Source: Pedobacter xixiisoli
Lineage (GTDB): Bacteria; Bacteroidota; Bacteroidia; Sphingobacteriales; Sphingobacteriaceae
Assembly (NCBI RefSeq): GCF_900215335.1
Contig: NZ_OCMT01000002.1
Location: 1,178,001-1,242,000, forward strand
DNA length: 64,000 nucleotides
Direction: 5' to 3'
In this document: positions 52,047-61,765 of the stretch, in pieces
Layout: each line of letters starts with the position of its first letter
Position numbering within the stretch: position 1 is the first letter of the stretch
Notes under the pieces: model-generated
Seen by the model: only the letters and a program-made list of their open reading frames with translations
Told to the model about the DNA's origin: nothing
Database searches by the model: none
Made by a program: the position numbers and the translations under genes

Positions 52047-53453
52047 TTATTCTTCCAAATATTTTACAGCAAATTCTACCCAGTCTTTTACCGATTTATC
52101 TAAATGGACATCGGGTTGGATCCCAATGTTATCTATCGGATACTCTGGCAAGCGCAAGGCTCTGTAAGTTGGCATTAGGAGTTGATAATTCGCACAACCA
52201 AAATCTATTAAATAAGCATTACCGTAATCTAATGCACCATAACTTGGTATGCCCATTAATTTTACTTTCTTGCTTTGCTTAGCGAGAAACAGGAAATATT
52301 CTGCAGAACTTCCCGTTCGTTTATTGGCTAGTACAACCACATTCTTTGGACTTTTCGCGGCAATTTCCACTTCTTGAATTTGAACAAGTTCCCCACCTCC
52401 ATTAAAGTTTACAAACTTACCAAGCTGTTGTTTCAAAGTTGCAATATTCTTGTCGATTCCTTCTGTTGAAGCATTGGCATCAAGCGTTTTCTTGTATCGT
52501 TCCAAGTTGTCAATATATGTTTGGGTAGCTAAAAACTCTGCGCCGGTGTTGCGTATGTTTTTACCCATAATGTAGGGCAATAACTTTTTATAGGCATCGG
52601 TGGTACCCCCTGGATTACCTCTAAGGTCAACAATCAGATTTTCAGTATTTTCAAGCAACTCTTTATGCTGTTCAATAAGTTCATTTATTTCTTTCAAATA
52701 TTGATATTCGAAACTAGGCAGCTTTAGAATGGTTGTTCTAGCAGTCAATTTTTTAATATAGAAACCTTCAAATTCTTTTAACCTAGCTGCAACTTTTGCC
52801 TCATTCACTTTCGATTTTGGCACTTGCTTTACCAAGGTTACACTTACTTCATCCAAAAAAAGCACACCTTCATCGTAATATTTATACGAACCCTGTTTTA
52901 AGCTCTTATCTAAGAGTGCGTACTCAAAATCTCCATTAGTTAATAGCTTAAATTTAATTTCTTTAGGTTTCCAAGAGATAGATTCGGCTTCTATAATAAA
53001 GCCAACATATTCATCTTTTCCGTTCTTTTTAATTCCTATTTTGTAGCCATCTGTTATCCAAACACCTTCTAAATGATCCTCTGAAGATTGAACCTTATCT
53101 TGAAAGTCTTTAATATCCACCGCAAAAGAAGCAACCGAACCAATTACACCTCCAGCAGCAAAGGGAGCGCCATTGGCACCTACCCACAAGTGCGGGTCTT
53201 TAAAGTAATCGGTGTATCTTTTTAAAAGTTGCCGACAAGTCAATTCGTCTGCTTTTTTAGCTTCAGCAATTAGGTTTTCTTTAAATCCATTGTATAAAAA
53301 GGCTTCTTTTGTTTTTGCGGAAAAGCCTGGATATTCGGTCTCTACTTTGGAGATTAGTTTTGTTAGGGTTTGCTCGCAATTACAGGCTGGCAGCTGTTGG
53401 GCAGACAGGGATTGGGCAAATAAGACAGCAATTAGGTAAAGTATTTTCTTCAT
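52047..53453 (-). CDS. Secreted S41 family peptidase
   Basis: A 468-residue protein with a signal peptide (about 1-18, QSLSAQQ). The C-terminal half (about 240-460) is the tail-specific protease fold: LPSFEYQYLKEINELI, NLIVDLRGNPGGTTDAY, and the nucleophile-serine region NKRTGSSAEYFLFLAKQS. There is no obvious PDZ domain; the N-terminal half (TDYFKDPHLWVGANG) is a tricorn/CtpA-type extension. Its substrate is unknown. TATTTTTG (53473-53480) 19 nt before the ATG is a candidate -7 box. Confidence 0.88.
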   Translation of the reverse strand: MKKILYLIAVLFAQSLSAQQLPACNCEQTLTKLISKVETEYPGFSAKTKEAFLYNGFKENLIAEAKKADELTCRQLLKRYTDYFKDPHLWVGANGAPFAAGGVIGSVASFAVDIKDFQDKVQSSEDHLEGVWITDGYKIGIKKNGKDEYVGFIIEAESISWKPKEIKFKLLTNGDFEYALLDKSLKQGSYKYYDEGVLFLDEVSVTLVKQVPKSKVNEAKVAARLKEFEGFYIKKLTARTTILKLPSFEYQYLKEINELIEQHKELLENTENLIVDLRGNPGGTTDAYKKLLPYIMGKNIRNTGAEFLATQTYIDNLERYKKTLDANASTEGIDKNIATLKQQLGKFVNFNGGGELVQIQEVEIAAKSPKNVVVLANKRTGSSAEYFLFLAKQSKKVKLMGIPSYGALDYGNAYLIDFGCANYQLLMPTYRALRLPEYPIDNIGIQPDVHLDKSVKDWVEFAVKYLEE

Positions 53454-53519
53454 ATCAATTTCGATTACGCAACAAAAATAAGTTTAACGCTTTAATCAAA
53501 ATTGTAAAAATGTAACCTG

Positions 53520-54326
53520 CTAAATAAACAGCCAGATATATCCTTTATTGGTATCTACTTTTTTAAAGAAAGCGTTTGGGCTAACTTTTGCCAACTGTTT
53601 AAAGTCTTTAATGAGATGTGACTGGTCGTAAAACAAGCTCTCGTAAGATAATTCCGTTAAGCTATCGGTCTCTTTTCGTTTTGCTATCGCATTTCTAAAA
53701 CGGTGTATCTTTCTATATTCTGTAGGAGATTTACCTACCCCTTGAGTGAATAATTTGTTCAGGTATTGTCTTGAGAAATTATGTTTCTTGGCAATTCCGT
53801 CTATCCTCAGATCAGCTTCTATATCAATAATTACTTTTTCTAGCAACGATAACTCAACAGTACGAAGTTTTGAAAGCCAATACTGTTCTAGCATATCTCG
53901 TTGAAGCATTCTATCTTTTTGTTTTAGAACGGCAGCCATTGTCTCCTTGAAATCTGGAAAAGGATTAAAACATAAGGCACTTTTTTGCAGGATCAGCTCA
54001 TCTGCGTTAGCCATAAAATGATGAATACCTAAGGGCTTGAAATAAATTGTAATTTCGTTGATGGCGCCTTCGCAATTAACTTCTATTGGATTTGTGTAAC
54101 GCGAAACATAATTAGCTACTAAATTTTCGTGCTCGGATTCCTTAACCACAATTTTATTTTCTTCAACCTGTATATCGGCATTGGCATTTACCGAAACAAT
54201 AAAAAAGTTATTTGGGAAAGTCCAATAATGTAAAGATGTTGGCTCTTCTGAAGAAGCAATAAAATAGTAACCTTCGATATATTTTTTCAAGACCTCGTTT
54301 TTTGGTCTATAGAATTCCATCTGCAT
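53520..54326 (-). CDS. AraC-family transcriptional regulator
   Basis: A 268-residue regulator. The N-terminal 150 residues form a cupin-like sensor region (MEFYRPKNEVLKKYIEGYYF; ITIYFKPLGIHHF). The C-terminal AraC helix-turn-helix (about 170-262) includes LRIDGIAKKHNFSRQYLNKLF and YRKIHRFRNAIAK..LSYESLFYDQSHLIKDFKQL. It lies 21 bp after the DUF2200 gene and may share its transcript. Targets unknown. Confidence 0.9.
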   Translation of the reverse strand: MQMEFYRPKNEVLKKYIEGYYFIASSEEPTSLHYWTFPNNFFIVSVNANADIQVEENKIVVKESEHENLVANYVSRYTNPIEVNCEGAINEITIYFKPLGIHHFMANADELILQKSALCFNPFPDFKETMAAVLKQKDRMLQRDMLEQYWLSKLRTVELSLLEKVIIDIEADLRIDGIAKKHNFSRQYLNKLFTQGVGKSPTEYRKIHRFRNAIAKRKETDSLTELSYESLFYDQSHLIKDFKQLAKVSPNAFFKKVDTNKGYIWLFI

Positions 54327-54347
54327 CTTATCGCTAAACTGAAAAAG

Positions 54348-54701
54348 CTACTTTCTCAATATTTTATCCATTGCTTTTCCTCTTGCTAATTCATCAACCA
54401 GCTTATCCAGGTAGCGTACTTGCCTCATTAAGTCGTCTTCTATTTCTTCAATTCTGTAGCCGCAAATTACTCCTGTAATTTTTGAAACATTGGGATGAAG
54501 CTGAGCTTGGGCAAAAAAATCTTGGAAATTAGTTTTGTTATCGATATGCTGCTGTATCGCATTTTCGTCGTAACCTGTTAGCCAAGTAATCACCTCATTT
54601 AGTTCAGCTATCGTACGTCCTTTTTTTTCTAGTTTGGTGATGTAGTGCGGATAAACACTAGCAAAAGACATCTTGTAAACTCTTTCGTTGTTACTTTTCA
54701 T
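54348..54701 (-). CDS. DUF2200 domain protein
   Basis: A 117-residue cytoplasmic protein with the DUF2200 signature [33 protein letters not shown] and [45 protein letters not shown]. Function unknown. TAAATTTG on the minus strand (54722-54729), 20 nt before the ATG, is a likely -7 box. Confidence 0.9.
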   Translation of the reverse strand: MKSNNERVYKMSFASVYPHYITKLEKKGRTIAELNEVITWLTGYDENAIQQHIDNKTNFQDFFAQAQLHPNVSKITGVICGYRIEEIEDDLMRQVRYLDKLVDELARGKAMDKILRK

Positions 54702-54766
54702 ACTAATTGCTCCTTAGACTTCAAATTTAGCTAAATTATTGAAGGCTTTAGTAAGCTTTAGTATTT

Positions 54767-55222
54767 CTAAGCTTCTTGCTTAACGACTTTGCTCTTCGCA
54801 AGTTTTAGCTCTAAGTTCGCTTTACTGGCGCTCACCACATTTAAAATTAAATCTCGGCTGGTTTTCTCTAGATTTCCGTAAGGAAGAACCACCCTTATTT
54901 TATTGCCATTATACTCGCCATTGTAAACCTGTACCGGCTTACTATCGGCAGTATCTAAAACCTTTACGTTATTACCTATTGGGTTAGGATTTAAACAAAC
55001 CAGATTAACCTCCTTGATATCTATACCCTTAGCTTTCGAAACACAGGTGAGTTGGATACTTAAAGACGTTTCTGTTCTATACAGCACCGAAACTTCGGCT
55101 TGGCTTTCTTTGTTTTGAGCTTGGAAAGTAACTTTGTTTTTCTTTGAATTTACACAGGAAGTGATTAAAAATAAAGCATAAAAACATACGAGGTAGAGCG
55201 ACGTTTTTCTTTTGGTAGACAT
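54767..55222 (-). CDS. Hypothetical lipoprotein
   Basis: A 151-residue protein with a lipobox (LFLITSCVNSKK). The mature part is beta-rich with no recognised domain. A candidate -7 box TATATTTG (55340-55347, minus) would give a leader of about 110 nt, and a 19-bp palindrome lies just upstream of it (55363-55381). The two genes downstream run the same way but with a 65-bp gap. Confidence 0.65.
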   Translation of the reverse strand: MSTKRKTSLYLVCFYALFLITSCVNSKKNKVTFQAQNKESQAEVSVLYRTETSLSIQLTCVSKAKGIDIKEVNLVCLNPNPIGNNVKVLDTADSKPVQVYNGEYNGNKIRVVLPYGNLEKTSRDLILNVVSASKANLELKLAKSKVVKQEA

Positions 55223-55339
55223 GATGGGATTAAAAATTTTACTCTGTTAATTATTAAAAAGACTCAACTTATTTATGGCATCTATTTTTATTTAATTTGA
55301 TGCTTTTCGAACAAGTTTAATCCAATAAAGAACGTTGAG

Positions 55340-55381
55340 CAAATATACGGCAATACTTAGGGTTTGGTTTGTCAAACCAAA
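55340..55381 (-). promoter_or_regulatory. Candidate promoter with overlapping palindromic operator
   Basis: TATATTTG (55340-55347, minus strand) fits the -7 box. Upstream lies TTTGGTTTG-T-CAAACCAAA (55363-55381), a perfect 9-bp inverted repeat around one base, in the place of the -33 region. The palindrome is a plausible regulator site for the lipoprotein gene. Confidence 0.45.
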
Positions 55382-55508
55382 GTAAACAAAAACTTAGCTA
55401 TCTGATAACCTGCATATTGATACATTTTAAAGACAATTTTCCCTTTTGCGTTTGACTTATCTTTTTAATATTTCAACGTGATTCATCATTTTATTACCAG
55501 GCTAAAGC

Positions 55509-56147
55509 CTAAAGCAAATCAATTTCTTTTTGTAGATTTTCTCTCGCCTTAGATTCTAGTTTTTCATAGAAGTAGGCTGTTTTATAAATTCTCGGCATCG
55601 TTAAAAAATGCTTTAAAACCTTCTTTCGACCAACTTTATAAATCAAATTTGGAAATATTTGATATTCTTTTCTAACGCTCTTAAAATATGCAGCATAACT
55701 ATCCCAATCCTGTCCTAAAATAGAAAGGTCTGCATCTGTAAAATAATTAGTATCGTGATTATTGCTAACAACATGAGATTTTGTTGCCAGAATTTGCTCC
55801 TTACATTCTTTGATGATAGCTAAGGGAATTCCAGCTTTTAGCATTCGATTTTCGGCTAGTTCAGCACTTTTTTCCTCATTATTTGATTGTGTAGCGCTGT
55901 AAATGATATCGTGATAATACAATGAAAACAAAATAACATCCCAGTTTTGCAATTGCGCTGCTATGGCTTCGAGCTGTGCCAGTAAATTTTCTAAATGAGT
56001 TAGAGAATGATAGTACCGCTGCTGCCCTGAGTACGCTATTTCTATCTCATCCCAAAGTTCTTCAATCAACTCGTTGTTAATAGTGTAGCGATTTAAAAGC
56101 GTGTAAAAAGTTTCCTTAAGTGCTATCATATCAAAGCTTTCCTGCAA
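55509..56147 (-). CDS. HD-domain metal-dependent phosphohydrolase-like protein
   Basis: A 212-residue cytoplasmic protein of the HD superfamily. Metal ligands are likely in QRYYHSLTHLENLL, the paired YYHDIIYSATQSNNEEKSAELA and the later NYFTDADLSILG, a pattern typical of the predicted HD phosphohydrolases of COG4339. The substrate is unknown. It lies 62 bp after the hybrid kinase gene in the same direction. A second in-frame ATG at 56129 is possible. Confidence 0.8.
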   Translation of the reverse strand: MQESFDMIALKETFYTLLNRYTINNELIEELWDEIEIAYSGQQRYYHSLTHLENLLAQLEAIAAQLQNWDVILFSLYYHDIIYSATQSNNEEKSAELAENRMLKAGIPLAIIKECKEQILATKSHVVSNNHDTNYFTDADLSILGQDWDSYAAYFKSVRKEYQIFPNLIYKVGRKKVLKHFLTMPRIYKTAYFYEKLESKARENLQKEIDLL

Positions 56148-56209
56148 GATAACAGGTCACTTTCAGATTTTAAAATAATAGTGGATTTACTTGATTAGAT
56201 GCTATACCA

Positions 56210-57772
56210 TCAAGACAGTAACATTTTAAGTTTAGCGAAAAGCTCCTTCGGAGGATAAGGCTTATACACCAATTCATCAAACCCTTGCTGAATCATATCT
56301 TCTCTAACAACGGTTACCGCAGAAGCCGTTAAGGCTACGATGGGTACACGCTGCTGTGCTCCCTCCAATTGTCTAATTTTCCTAGTTGCCTGATAGCCAT
56401 CCATCACAGGCATGTGCAAATCCATTAGCACCAAATCGTAATCTCTTTCGATAGTTTGGTCGACCGCTACCTGTCCATTCTCTGCCACGTCGAAAGTTAC
56501 GCCCCAGCGTTTCAACAACCTAGACACCAACATCACATTCACTTCGTTATCTTCTACCAAAAGTATGTGCTTGCCATTCAGCGAATCGTCTTCTGTGATC
56601 ACAGTAGATTGTTGATGATTTTTAGGCACTAAAAAAGGAACGCAAACCGTAAATGTAGAACCTATGCCATGTTTGCTTGCCACGTCGATACTTCCACCTT
56701 GCAGTTCAATTAGTTTTTTAGAAATAGCCAAACCTAAGCCTGTACCTCCGTATTTTCTTGTCGTATCTCTGCTTCCTTGAGTAAAGCTTTCGAAAATCAA
56801 GCCTAGCTTTTCTTTAGCAATGCCAATACCCGTATCAGCTACCGAGAAAACAAGGAAATCTACTCTTCCCTCCTTTTTAGTTGTTAAACCTACTGTAATC
56901 GAACCTTTTTTGGTGAATTTTACTGCATTGGTCATTAAGTTGGTGAGCACCTGCGCCAATCGTGTACGATCGCCATTAACCCATTGGGGCACCTCCGAAG
57001 CAATCCTTACATTCAGTTCTACGTCGGTATGCTCTAACTGCCTTTTGAAATAGCCAAGTGTGTGTTCCAATAATTCCCGAATATTAATAGCCACTACTTC
57101 TAGTCCCAGTTTACCCGATTGGATCTTGTGGTAATCCAAGATATCATTGATCAAGTCCATCAAGTTATTTGCCGAAAACTTGAGAATATTTAAGGATTCA
57201 ATTTGATGGGGCAAAGTCTCTCCCACTAGCAGAAGGTCCGTAAAACCAATAATGGCATTTAGCGGCGTTCTAATTTCGTGGCTCATGGTCGACAGAAATT
57301 CTGTTTTCAGTTTATCGGCATCTTCTGCCAATTCCTTTGCTTTAATCAAGTTGCGCTCGGTTTCCTTTCTTGCAGACACATCAAGGAAAGCGCCGTATAG
57401 TTTTACAGTTTTTCCATTTTCTTTCATAGGCTTGCCCATCATTCTAATCCATGTACGTTTATTTAAAGGATGATTAAAAGGTAATTCCAAATCAAAAGGT
57501 AGTCCTTCGTTAATGGCTTCGTCAATAGCACTCTTTAAAGTTAAAAGCGCTTCGGGAGTATAGCCCTGTTCAATTTGTTCAATATCGGCATCTGTGGCGT
57601 TCAAGGCACCGTGAATGCGGAAAGCTTCCTCAGACCAACGGGCTTTAATTTGGAGAACATCGAGTTCCCAAACGCCAATTTTAGCCATAGAAGCCATTTC
57701 CGTTAATATTTCACTAGAAGCTTGGAGCATAGTAGCGTTGTCCTTTTTCTTATCCAACAAACCACTAATCAC
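56210..57772 (-). CDS. Hybrid histidine kinase with PAS and receiver domains
   Basis: A 520-residue soluble hybrid sensor kinase. Order: PAS domain with PAC motif (about 28-137, IGVWELDVLQ..LYGAFLDVSARKE), HisKA (about 155-222, phosphoacceptor His165 in MSHEIRTPLN), HATPase_c (about 265-382, N box LMTNAVKFTKKG, G boxes DTGIGI and GGTGLGLAI), receiver (about 401-518, phosphoacceptor Asp451, Lys504). There is no transmembrane segment and no output domain, so a cytoplasmic signal and a separate partner are expected. The start is GTG 57772; the frame stays open to 57831 without another good start codon. Confidence 0.93.
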   Translation of the reverse strand: MISGLLDKKKDNATMLQASSEILTEMASMAKIGVWELDVLQIKARWSEEAFRIHGALNATDADIEQIEQGYTPEALLTLKSAIDEAINEGLPFDLELPFNHPLNKRTWIRMMGKPMKENGKTVKLYGAFLDVSARKETERNLIKAKELAEDADKLKTEFLSTMSHEIRTPLNAIIGFTDLLLVGETLPHQIESLNILKFSANNLMDLINDILDYHKIQSGKLGLEVVAINIRELLEHTLGYFKRQLEHTDVELNVRIASEVPQWVNGDRTRLAQVLTNLMTNAVKFTKKGSITVGLTTKKEGRVDFLVFSVADTGIGIAKEKLGLIFESFTQGSRDTTRKYGGTGLGLAISKKLIELQGGSIDVASKHGIGSTFTVCVPFLVPKNHQQSTVITEDDSLNGKHILLVEDNEVNVMLVSRLLKRWGVTFDVAENGQVAVDQTIERDYDLVLMDLHMPVMDGYQATRKIRQLEGAQQRVPIVALTASAVTVVREDMIQQGFDELVYKPYPPKELFAKLKMLLS

Positions 57773-57832
57773 TTTGTTTGAGTCTATAGAAGTGACGCTA
57801 TTTACCAGAGAGGCAAGCCATAAGGCTGGAGT

Positions 57833-59236
57833 TTATTCTTTTGCTCTCATGTTCTCACCATCCTTAAAGTGTAGTCTTCTGAAAACAAATCCCGATAGGA
57901 TGGTTAAACCTCCGATAACTAAAAAAGTATAGCGAAAGGCATTGTGAATTTCGTTGTGAATCAACTTCACATCGCCCTGAAAAACCTTTAAAACAATTAG
58001 GCCAAAGGCGATACCAAAACCGATGGCAAGCTGCTGGTTCACCGAAGCTAAGGAATTACCGCTACTGGTGTGATATTGTCGCAAATCGGCAATAGAAATG
58101 GAGTTCATTGCGGTAAACTGTATGGAGTTGAAAAAACCTAGCAAAGCGATGATTGGCATATACCAGTAAAACGAGGTTTGTATTACTGGAATGGCCATGC
58201 AACAAATTAATATTCCAATCATAAACGTATTGAACATTAAGGTTTTGCGGTAACCAAATTTATTGAGAATTTTGATGACATTAGATTTAGCTAACATGGC
58301 TGTAAGTGCCATTGGCGCCACAATCCAACCAGAGGTAACTGCCGACTGACCGTAAGCAATCTGTATCATCATTGGTAGCAATAAGGGCACCGAACTGATC
58401 CCTAAGCGAGTGGCCAAATTACCAACAATGCCCACTCTAAAAGTTCTAACTTTGAACAAGTTTAATGGGAAGATAGGGTTATTGTCTCGAGTGGCATGGC
58501 GATAATAGAAATATAACATTAAGAAGCCCAGAAAAAACACAGATAAAACTGGTGTCATGTGCGCCGTATTACCGAACATTTCTAACGCAATGGAAAGCAA
58601 TAGAGAAGCCGCAGCAAAAATCAAAAAGCCTTTAAGATCAAAATCGATGATGTTTGAACGATAGTCGGGCATGTATTTGATACTTAAAACAATGCCAATT
58701 AACCCTATGGGAATGTTGATAAGGAAAATCCAGTGCCACGATAAATAATCTACCATATAACCGCCCACCAATGGCCCCAACACAGGACCAATTAATGCTG
58801 GAATAATGGCAAAGTTCATTGCTTTAAGCAGTTCGTTTTTGGGAAAAGTTCTAATGAGCGCCAACTTTCCTACGGGCGTCATTAAACTACCACCTATACC
58901 CTGTAGCACCCTAGCAAAAACCAACTGCGTTAAATTATGGGAAAGCGAACAAAATAAAGAACCTGCAGCAAATAAAATTAGTGAGGCAATAAATATTTTT
59001 CTGGTACCGAACTTATCTGCCAAAAAACCACTCACCGGCATAAATAGCGCCAAAGTTAGCACATAACTGATAATCGCATTTTGCATGTTTAGCGGCGATT
59101 CGTTCAAATCTTTGGCAATGGTAGGCAGTGATGTATTTAGGATGGTAGAATCCAACATCTGCATAAAGATGGACGTTGCCAGTATTACGGGCAGTAGTTT
59201 TTTCGTGGTGCTGGGTGGTGAAGTGGATTCTTGCAT
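57833..59236 (-). CDS. DHA2-type multidrug efflux MFS transporter
   Basis: A 467-residue inner-membrane protein with about 14 hydrophobic segments, as in the EmrB/QacA (DHA2) branch. Signs: MLDSTILNTSLPTIAKDLN in helix 1, GFLADKFGTRKIFI (motif A), RVLQGIGGSLMTPVGKLAL (motif B) and PALIGPVLGPLVGGYMVDYLSWHWIF (motif C). It should export drugs or toxic metabolites using proton force. It is followed after 60 bp by the hybrid kinase gene, probably in one transcript. Confidence 0.92.
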   Translation of the reverse strand: MQESTSPPSTTKKLLPVILATSIFMQMLDSTILNTSLPTIAKDLNESPLNMQNAIISYVLTLALFMPVSGFLADKFGTRKIFIASLILFAAGSLFCSLSHNLTQLVFARVLQGIGGSLMTPVGKLALIRTFPKNELLKAMNFAIIPALIGPVLGPLVGGYMVDYLSWHWIFLINIPIGLIGIVLSIKYMPDYRSNIIDFDLKGFLIFAAASLLLSIALEMFGNTAHMTPVLSVFFLGFLMLYFYYRHATRDNNPIFPLNLFKVRTFRVGIVGNLATRLGISSVPLLLPMMIQIAYGQSAVTSGWIVAPMALTAMLAKSNVIKILNKFGYRKTLMFNTFMIGILICCMAIPVIQTSFYWYMPIIALLGFFNSIQFTAMNSISIADLRQYHTSSGNSLASVNQQLAIGFGIAFGLIVLKVFQGDVKLIHNEIHNAFRYTFLVIGGLTILSGFVFRRLHFKDGENMRAKE

Positions 59237-59328
59237 TATCTTTTATCCTTGACTGCGGCAGTAAAGCTACTAACTAAAGAAAAAAACAGATGTCTTTGTT
59301 TATTCAAAATATTGATTTTTTACATCTC

Positions 59329-60645
59329 CTAATCCTTGTTCAACATCGAATTTTGCTTGGTGTCTTTCATAAAAATATAAACAACCAACGAAAAAGCAAT
59401 ACAACCAGTAATGTACCAATAGTAATAATGTTCTACATGGTTTTGTTTAAACAGCAAAGCGACGTACTCTGCCGAGCCCCCAAAAATAGCCACCGTTAGC
59501 GCATAAGGCAAGCCCACCCCAAGTGCTCTAATATGCGTAGGAAACAACTCAGCTTTCACTACGGCATTGATAGAAGTATAGCCCGAAACAATCAACAAGG
59601 CAATAAGGAGATAAACAAAGGCTTCCCACATACCCGCTGCGTTACTTAATCCATTCAACAGCGGAACGGTAAGCAAAGTTCCAGCAATGCCAAAACCTAA
59701 CAACAAAGGGCGGCGACCAATTTTATCCGACAGCAAGCCAAAAAGAGGTTGTATCAAGGCGAAAATAAATAAGGACAAAAACGAGATCAACGTTGCTTCT
59801 TGCTTGCTTAAATGCACCGTGTTTACCAAAAACTTCTGCATATAAGTAGTGTAAGTATAAAATGCTAAAGTACCGCCCAAGGTTAAACCTACTACGGTGA
59901 TCAGTGCTTTAGGATGTTTCAACAATTCCCTAATCGAACCTTTTTTATCTTTCGCTTCATCAGCGGCTAATTTGTTTTTCTCGAAGGACGCGGTTTCGTG
60001 CAAACTAGACCTCAAGTAGAGCGCAATTACCGACAACATCGCCCCTATTACAAAAGGAATTCGCCAACCCCAATCGTGTAGCTGCGCCTCTGTTAGGATA
60101 AATTTCTGCAACACCAATTGGATGCCCAAAGCCATCAGCTGCCCGCCAATAAGCGTTACATACTGAAAGCTGGAATAAAATCCTCTCCTATCTTTTGTCG
60201 CCATTTCACTTAAATAAGTGGCCGATACACCATATTCTCCCCCCACACTTAAACCTTGCAGCAAACGAGCCAATAGTAACATAGCCGGCGCAAAAATCCC
60301 GACAGATTCATAAGTGGGCGTTATTGCGATTAATAAAGAACCAAAAGACATTAACAAAACCGAAACCGTCATCGCTTTTTTACGACCAATTTTATCGGCA
60401 ACTGTACCAAACAGCCAACCTCCAATGGGGCGCATTAAAAAGCCTACTGCAAAAATACCGGCGGTATTAAGCAACTGCGCCGTTTGGTTTCCATTTGGAA
60501 AAAAAGAACCAGAAAAGTAAATGGCAAAAGCAGCGTAGGCATACCAATCGTACCATTCTACCAAATTACCTATGGAGCCACCAACAATGGCTTTGATACG
60601 ATGACCAGTAGAAAGTTCTTTGTCTGTAGATTGAGTTATTTCCAT
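59329..60645 (-). CDS. MHS-type MFS metabolite:proton symporter
   Basis: A 438-residue inner-membrane protein of the metabolite:H+ symporter branch (KgtP/ProP/ShiA type): GGSIGNLVEWYDWYAYAAFAIYF, MRPIGGWLFGTVADKIGRKKAM, RLLQGLSVGGEYGVSATYLSEMA and SDKIGRRPLL. The substrate is probably a small organic acid or zwitterion but cannot be read. It is 92 bp upstream of the DHA2 gene and divergent from the AraC gene at 60860. Confidence 0.9.
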   Translation of the reverse strand: MEITQSTDKELSTGHRIKAIVGGSIGNLVEWYDWYAYAAFAIYFSGSFFPNGNQTAQLLNTAGIFAVGFLMRPIGGWLFGTVADKIGRKKAMTVSVLLMSFGSLLIAITPTYESVGIFAPAMLLLARLLQGLSVGGEYGVSATYLSEMATKDRRGFYSSFQYVTLIGGQLMALGIQLVLQKFILTEAQLHDWGWRIPFVIGAMLSVIALYLRSSLHETASFEKNKLAADEAKDKKGSIRELLKHPKALITVVGLTLGGTLAFYTYTTYMQKFLVNTVHLSKQEATLISFLSLFIFALIQPLFGLLSDKIGRRPLLLGFGIAGTLLTVPLLNGLSNAAGMWEAFVYLLIALLIVSGYTSINAVVKAELFPTHIRALGVGLPYALTVAIFGGSAEYVALLFKQNHVEHYYYWYITGCIAFSLVVYIFMKDTKQNSMLNKD

Positions 60646-60831
60646 TACTTATGCTGCTTCTAATCCGAAAGATACAATTATAGGGAATAGAAAACGATTA
60701 GCAGACCACGCTTAAATATTGTTCTGCGAGCAAATATCAACCAATCTCTTTTTTACTTATATTGATTCCTGTATTACCTACCATAATTACTGATTGGAGT
60801 TACACATGACAAAAGCGGTTATTTCTTTCTT

Positions 60832-60839
60832 TAAATTTG
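60832..60839 (+). promoter_or_regulatory. -7 box of the AraC gene at 60860
   Basis: TAAATTTG is a perfect TAnnTTTG ending 20 nt before the ATG. No clear -33 TTTG was found. Confidence 0.45.
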
Positions 60840-60859
60840 TGAAGACAAATTAGGAAATC

Positions 60860-61753
60860 ATGGCAGAGATTATCAATTTCAGCACCATTAAGGAATACAA
60901 CCAATTCAACAACAACGAAACACTGCATCCTTTGGTAAACGTGGTTTATTTGGAAAAAGCTAGTCCTAGGCAACACAGACGCTTACGTTACGATTTCTAC
61001 ACTATCTTTTTAAAGCAGATTAAGTGCGGCGATTTACGTTATGGCTTAAAAAACTATGATTACGAAGAAGGCACTTTGATATTCTTAGGACCAGGACAGG
61101 TAATTGGTCAAAATAGTGAGGAATATTACGATCCGCAAGGTATTGCCTTGGTTTTTCATCCTGATTTATTGCATGGCACTGCATTAGGCAAAAACATGAA
61201 CAGCTATCAATTTTTCTCTTATGCCGTAAACGAAGCTTTACACCTATCAGAACAGGAAAGAAAAATAATATTAGATTGCTTTTCGAAAATCGAATACGAA
61301 TTACAACACGCCATCGATAAACACAGCAAACAACTGATTGTATCAAATATCGAACTATTTCTAAATTATTGCACCCGTTTTTACGACCGTCAGTTTATTA
61401 CCCGTGAAAATGCCAACAAAGGGCTTTTAGAACGATTTGAGGATTTATTAAATGGTTATTTCTCTTCAGAAAATCCTCAGAACATTGGCTTACCATCGGT
61501 AGCTTACTGTGCCCAAGAACTAAACCTATCCGCAAATTATTTTGGTGATTTAATTAAAAAGGAAACAGGGCAATCTCCACAAGAGTATATTCAAAACAAG
61601 GTAATAGATGTGGCCAAAGAACTCATTTTCGACCAGCGTAAATCGGTAAGCGAAATTGCTTATGAATTGGGCTTTAAATATCCCCAGCACTTTACTCGAT
61701 TGTTTAAGCAAAAAGTTGGCGTTTCTCCTAAGGAATATCGAGTGTTAAATTAA
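60860..61753 (+). CDS. AraC-family transcriptional regulator
   Basis: A 297-residue regulator with an N-terminal cupin-like sensor domain (about 20-150, RRLRYDFYTIFLKQIKCGDLRYGL; GTLIFLGPGQVIG) and a C-terminal AraC domain (about 195-297) with SVAYCAQELNLSANYFGDLIKKETGQSPQEYIQ and SVSEIAYELGFKYPQHFTRLFKQKVGVSPKEYR. It lies 12 bp before the monooxygenase-like gene and is likely to control that gene and the dehydrogenase behind it. Confidence 0.94.
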   Translation: MAEIINFSTIKEYNQFNNNETLHPLVNVVYLEKASPRQHRRLRYDFYTIFLKQIKCGDLRYGLKNYDYEEGTLIFLGPGQVIGQNSEEYYDPQGIALVFHPDLLHGTALGKNMNSYQFFSYAVNEALHLSEQERKIILDCFSKIEYELQHAIDKHSKQLIVSNIELFLNYCTRFYDRQFITRENANKGLLERFEDLLNGYFSSENPQNIGLPSVAYCAQELNLSANYFGDLIKKETGQSPQEYIQNKVIDVAKELIFDQRKSVSEIAYELGFKYPQHFTRLFKQKVGVSPKEYRVLN

Positions 61754-61765
61754 TCTGTTATTAGA

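Noticed and set aside
57773-57831. Possible N-terminal extension of the hybrid kinase
   Set aside because: The frame is open and reads plausibly, but it has no ATG, GTG or TTG; an ATG nearby is in another frame. GTG 57772 was kept.
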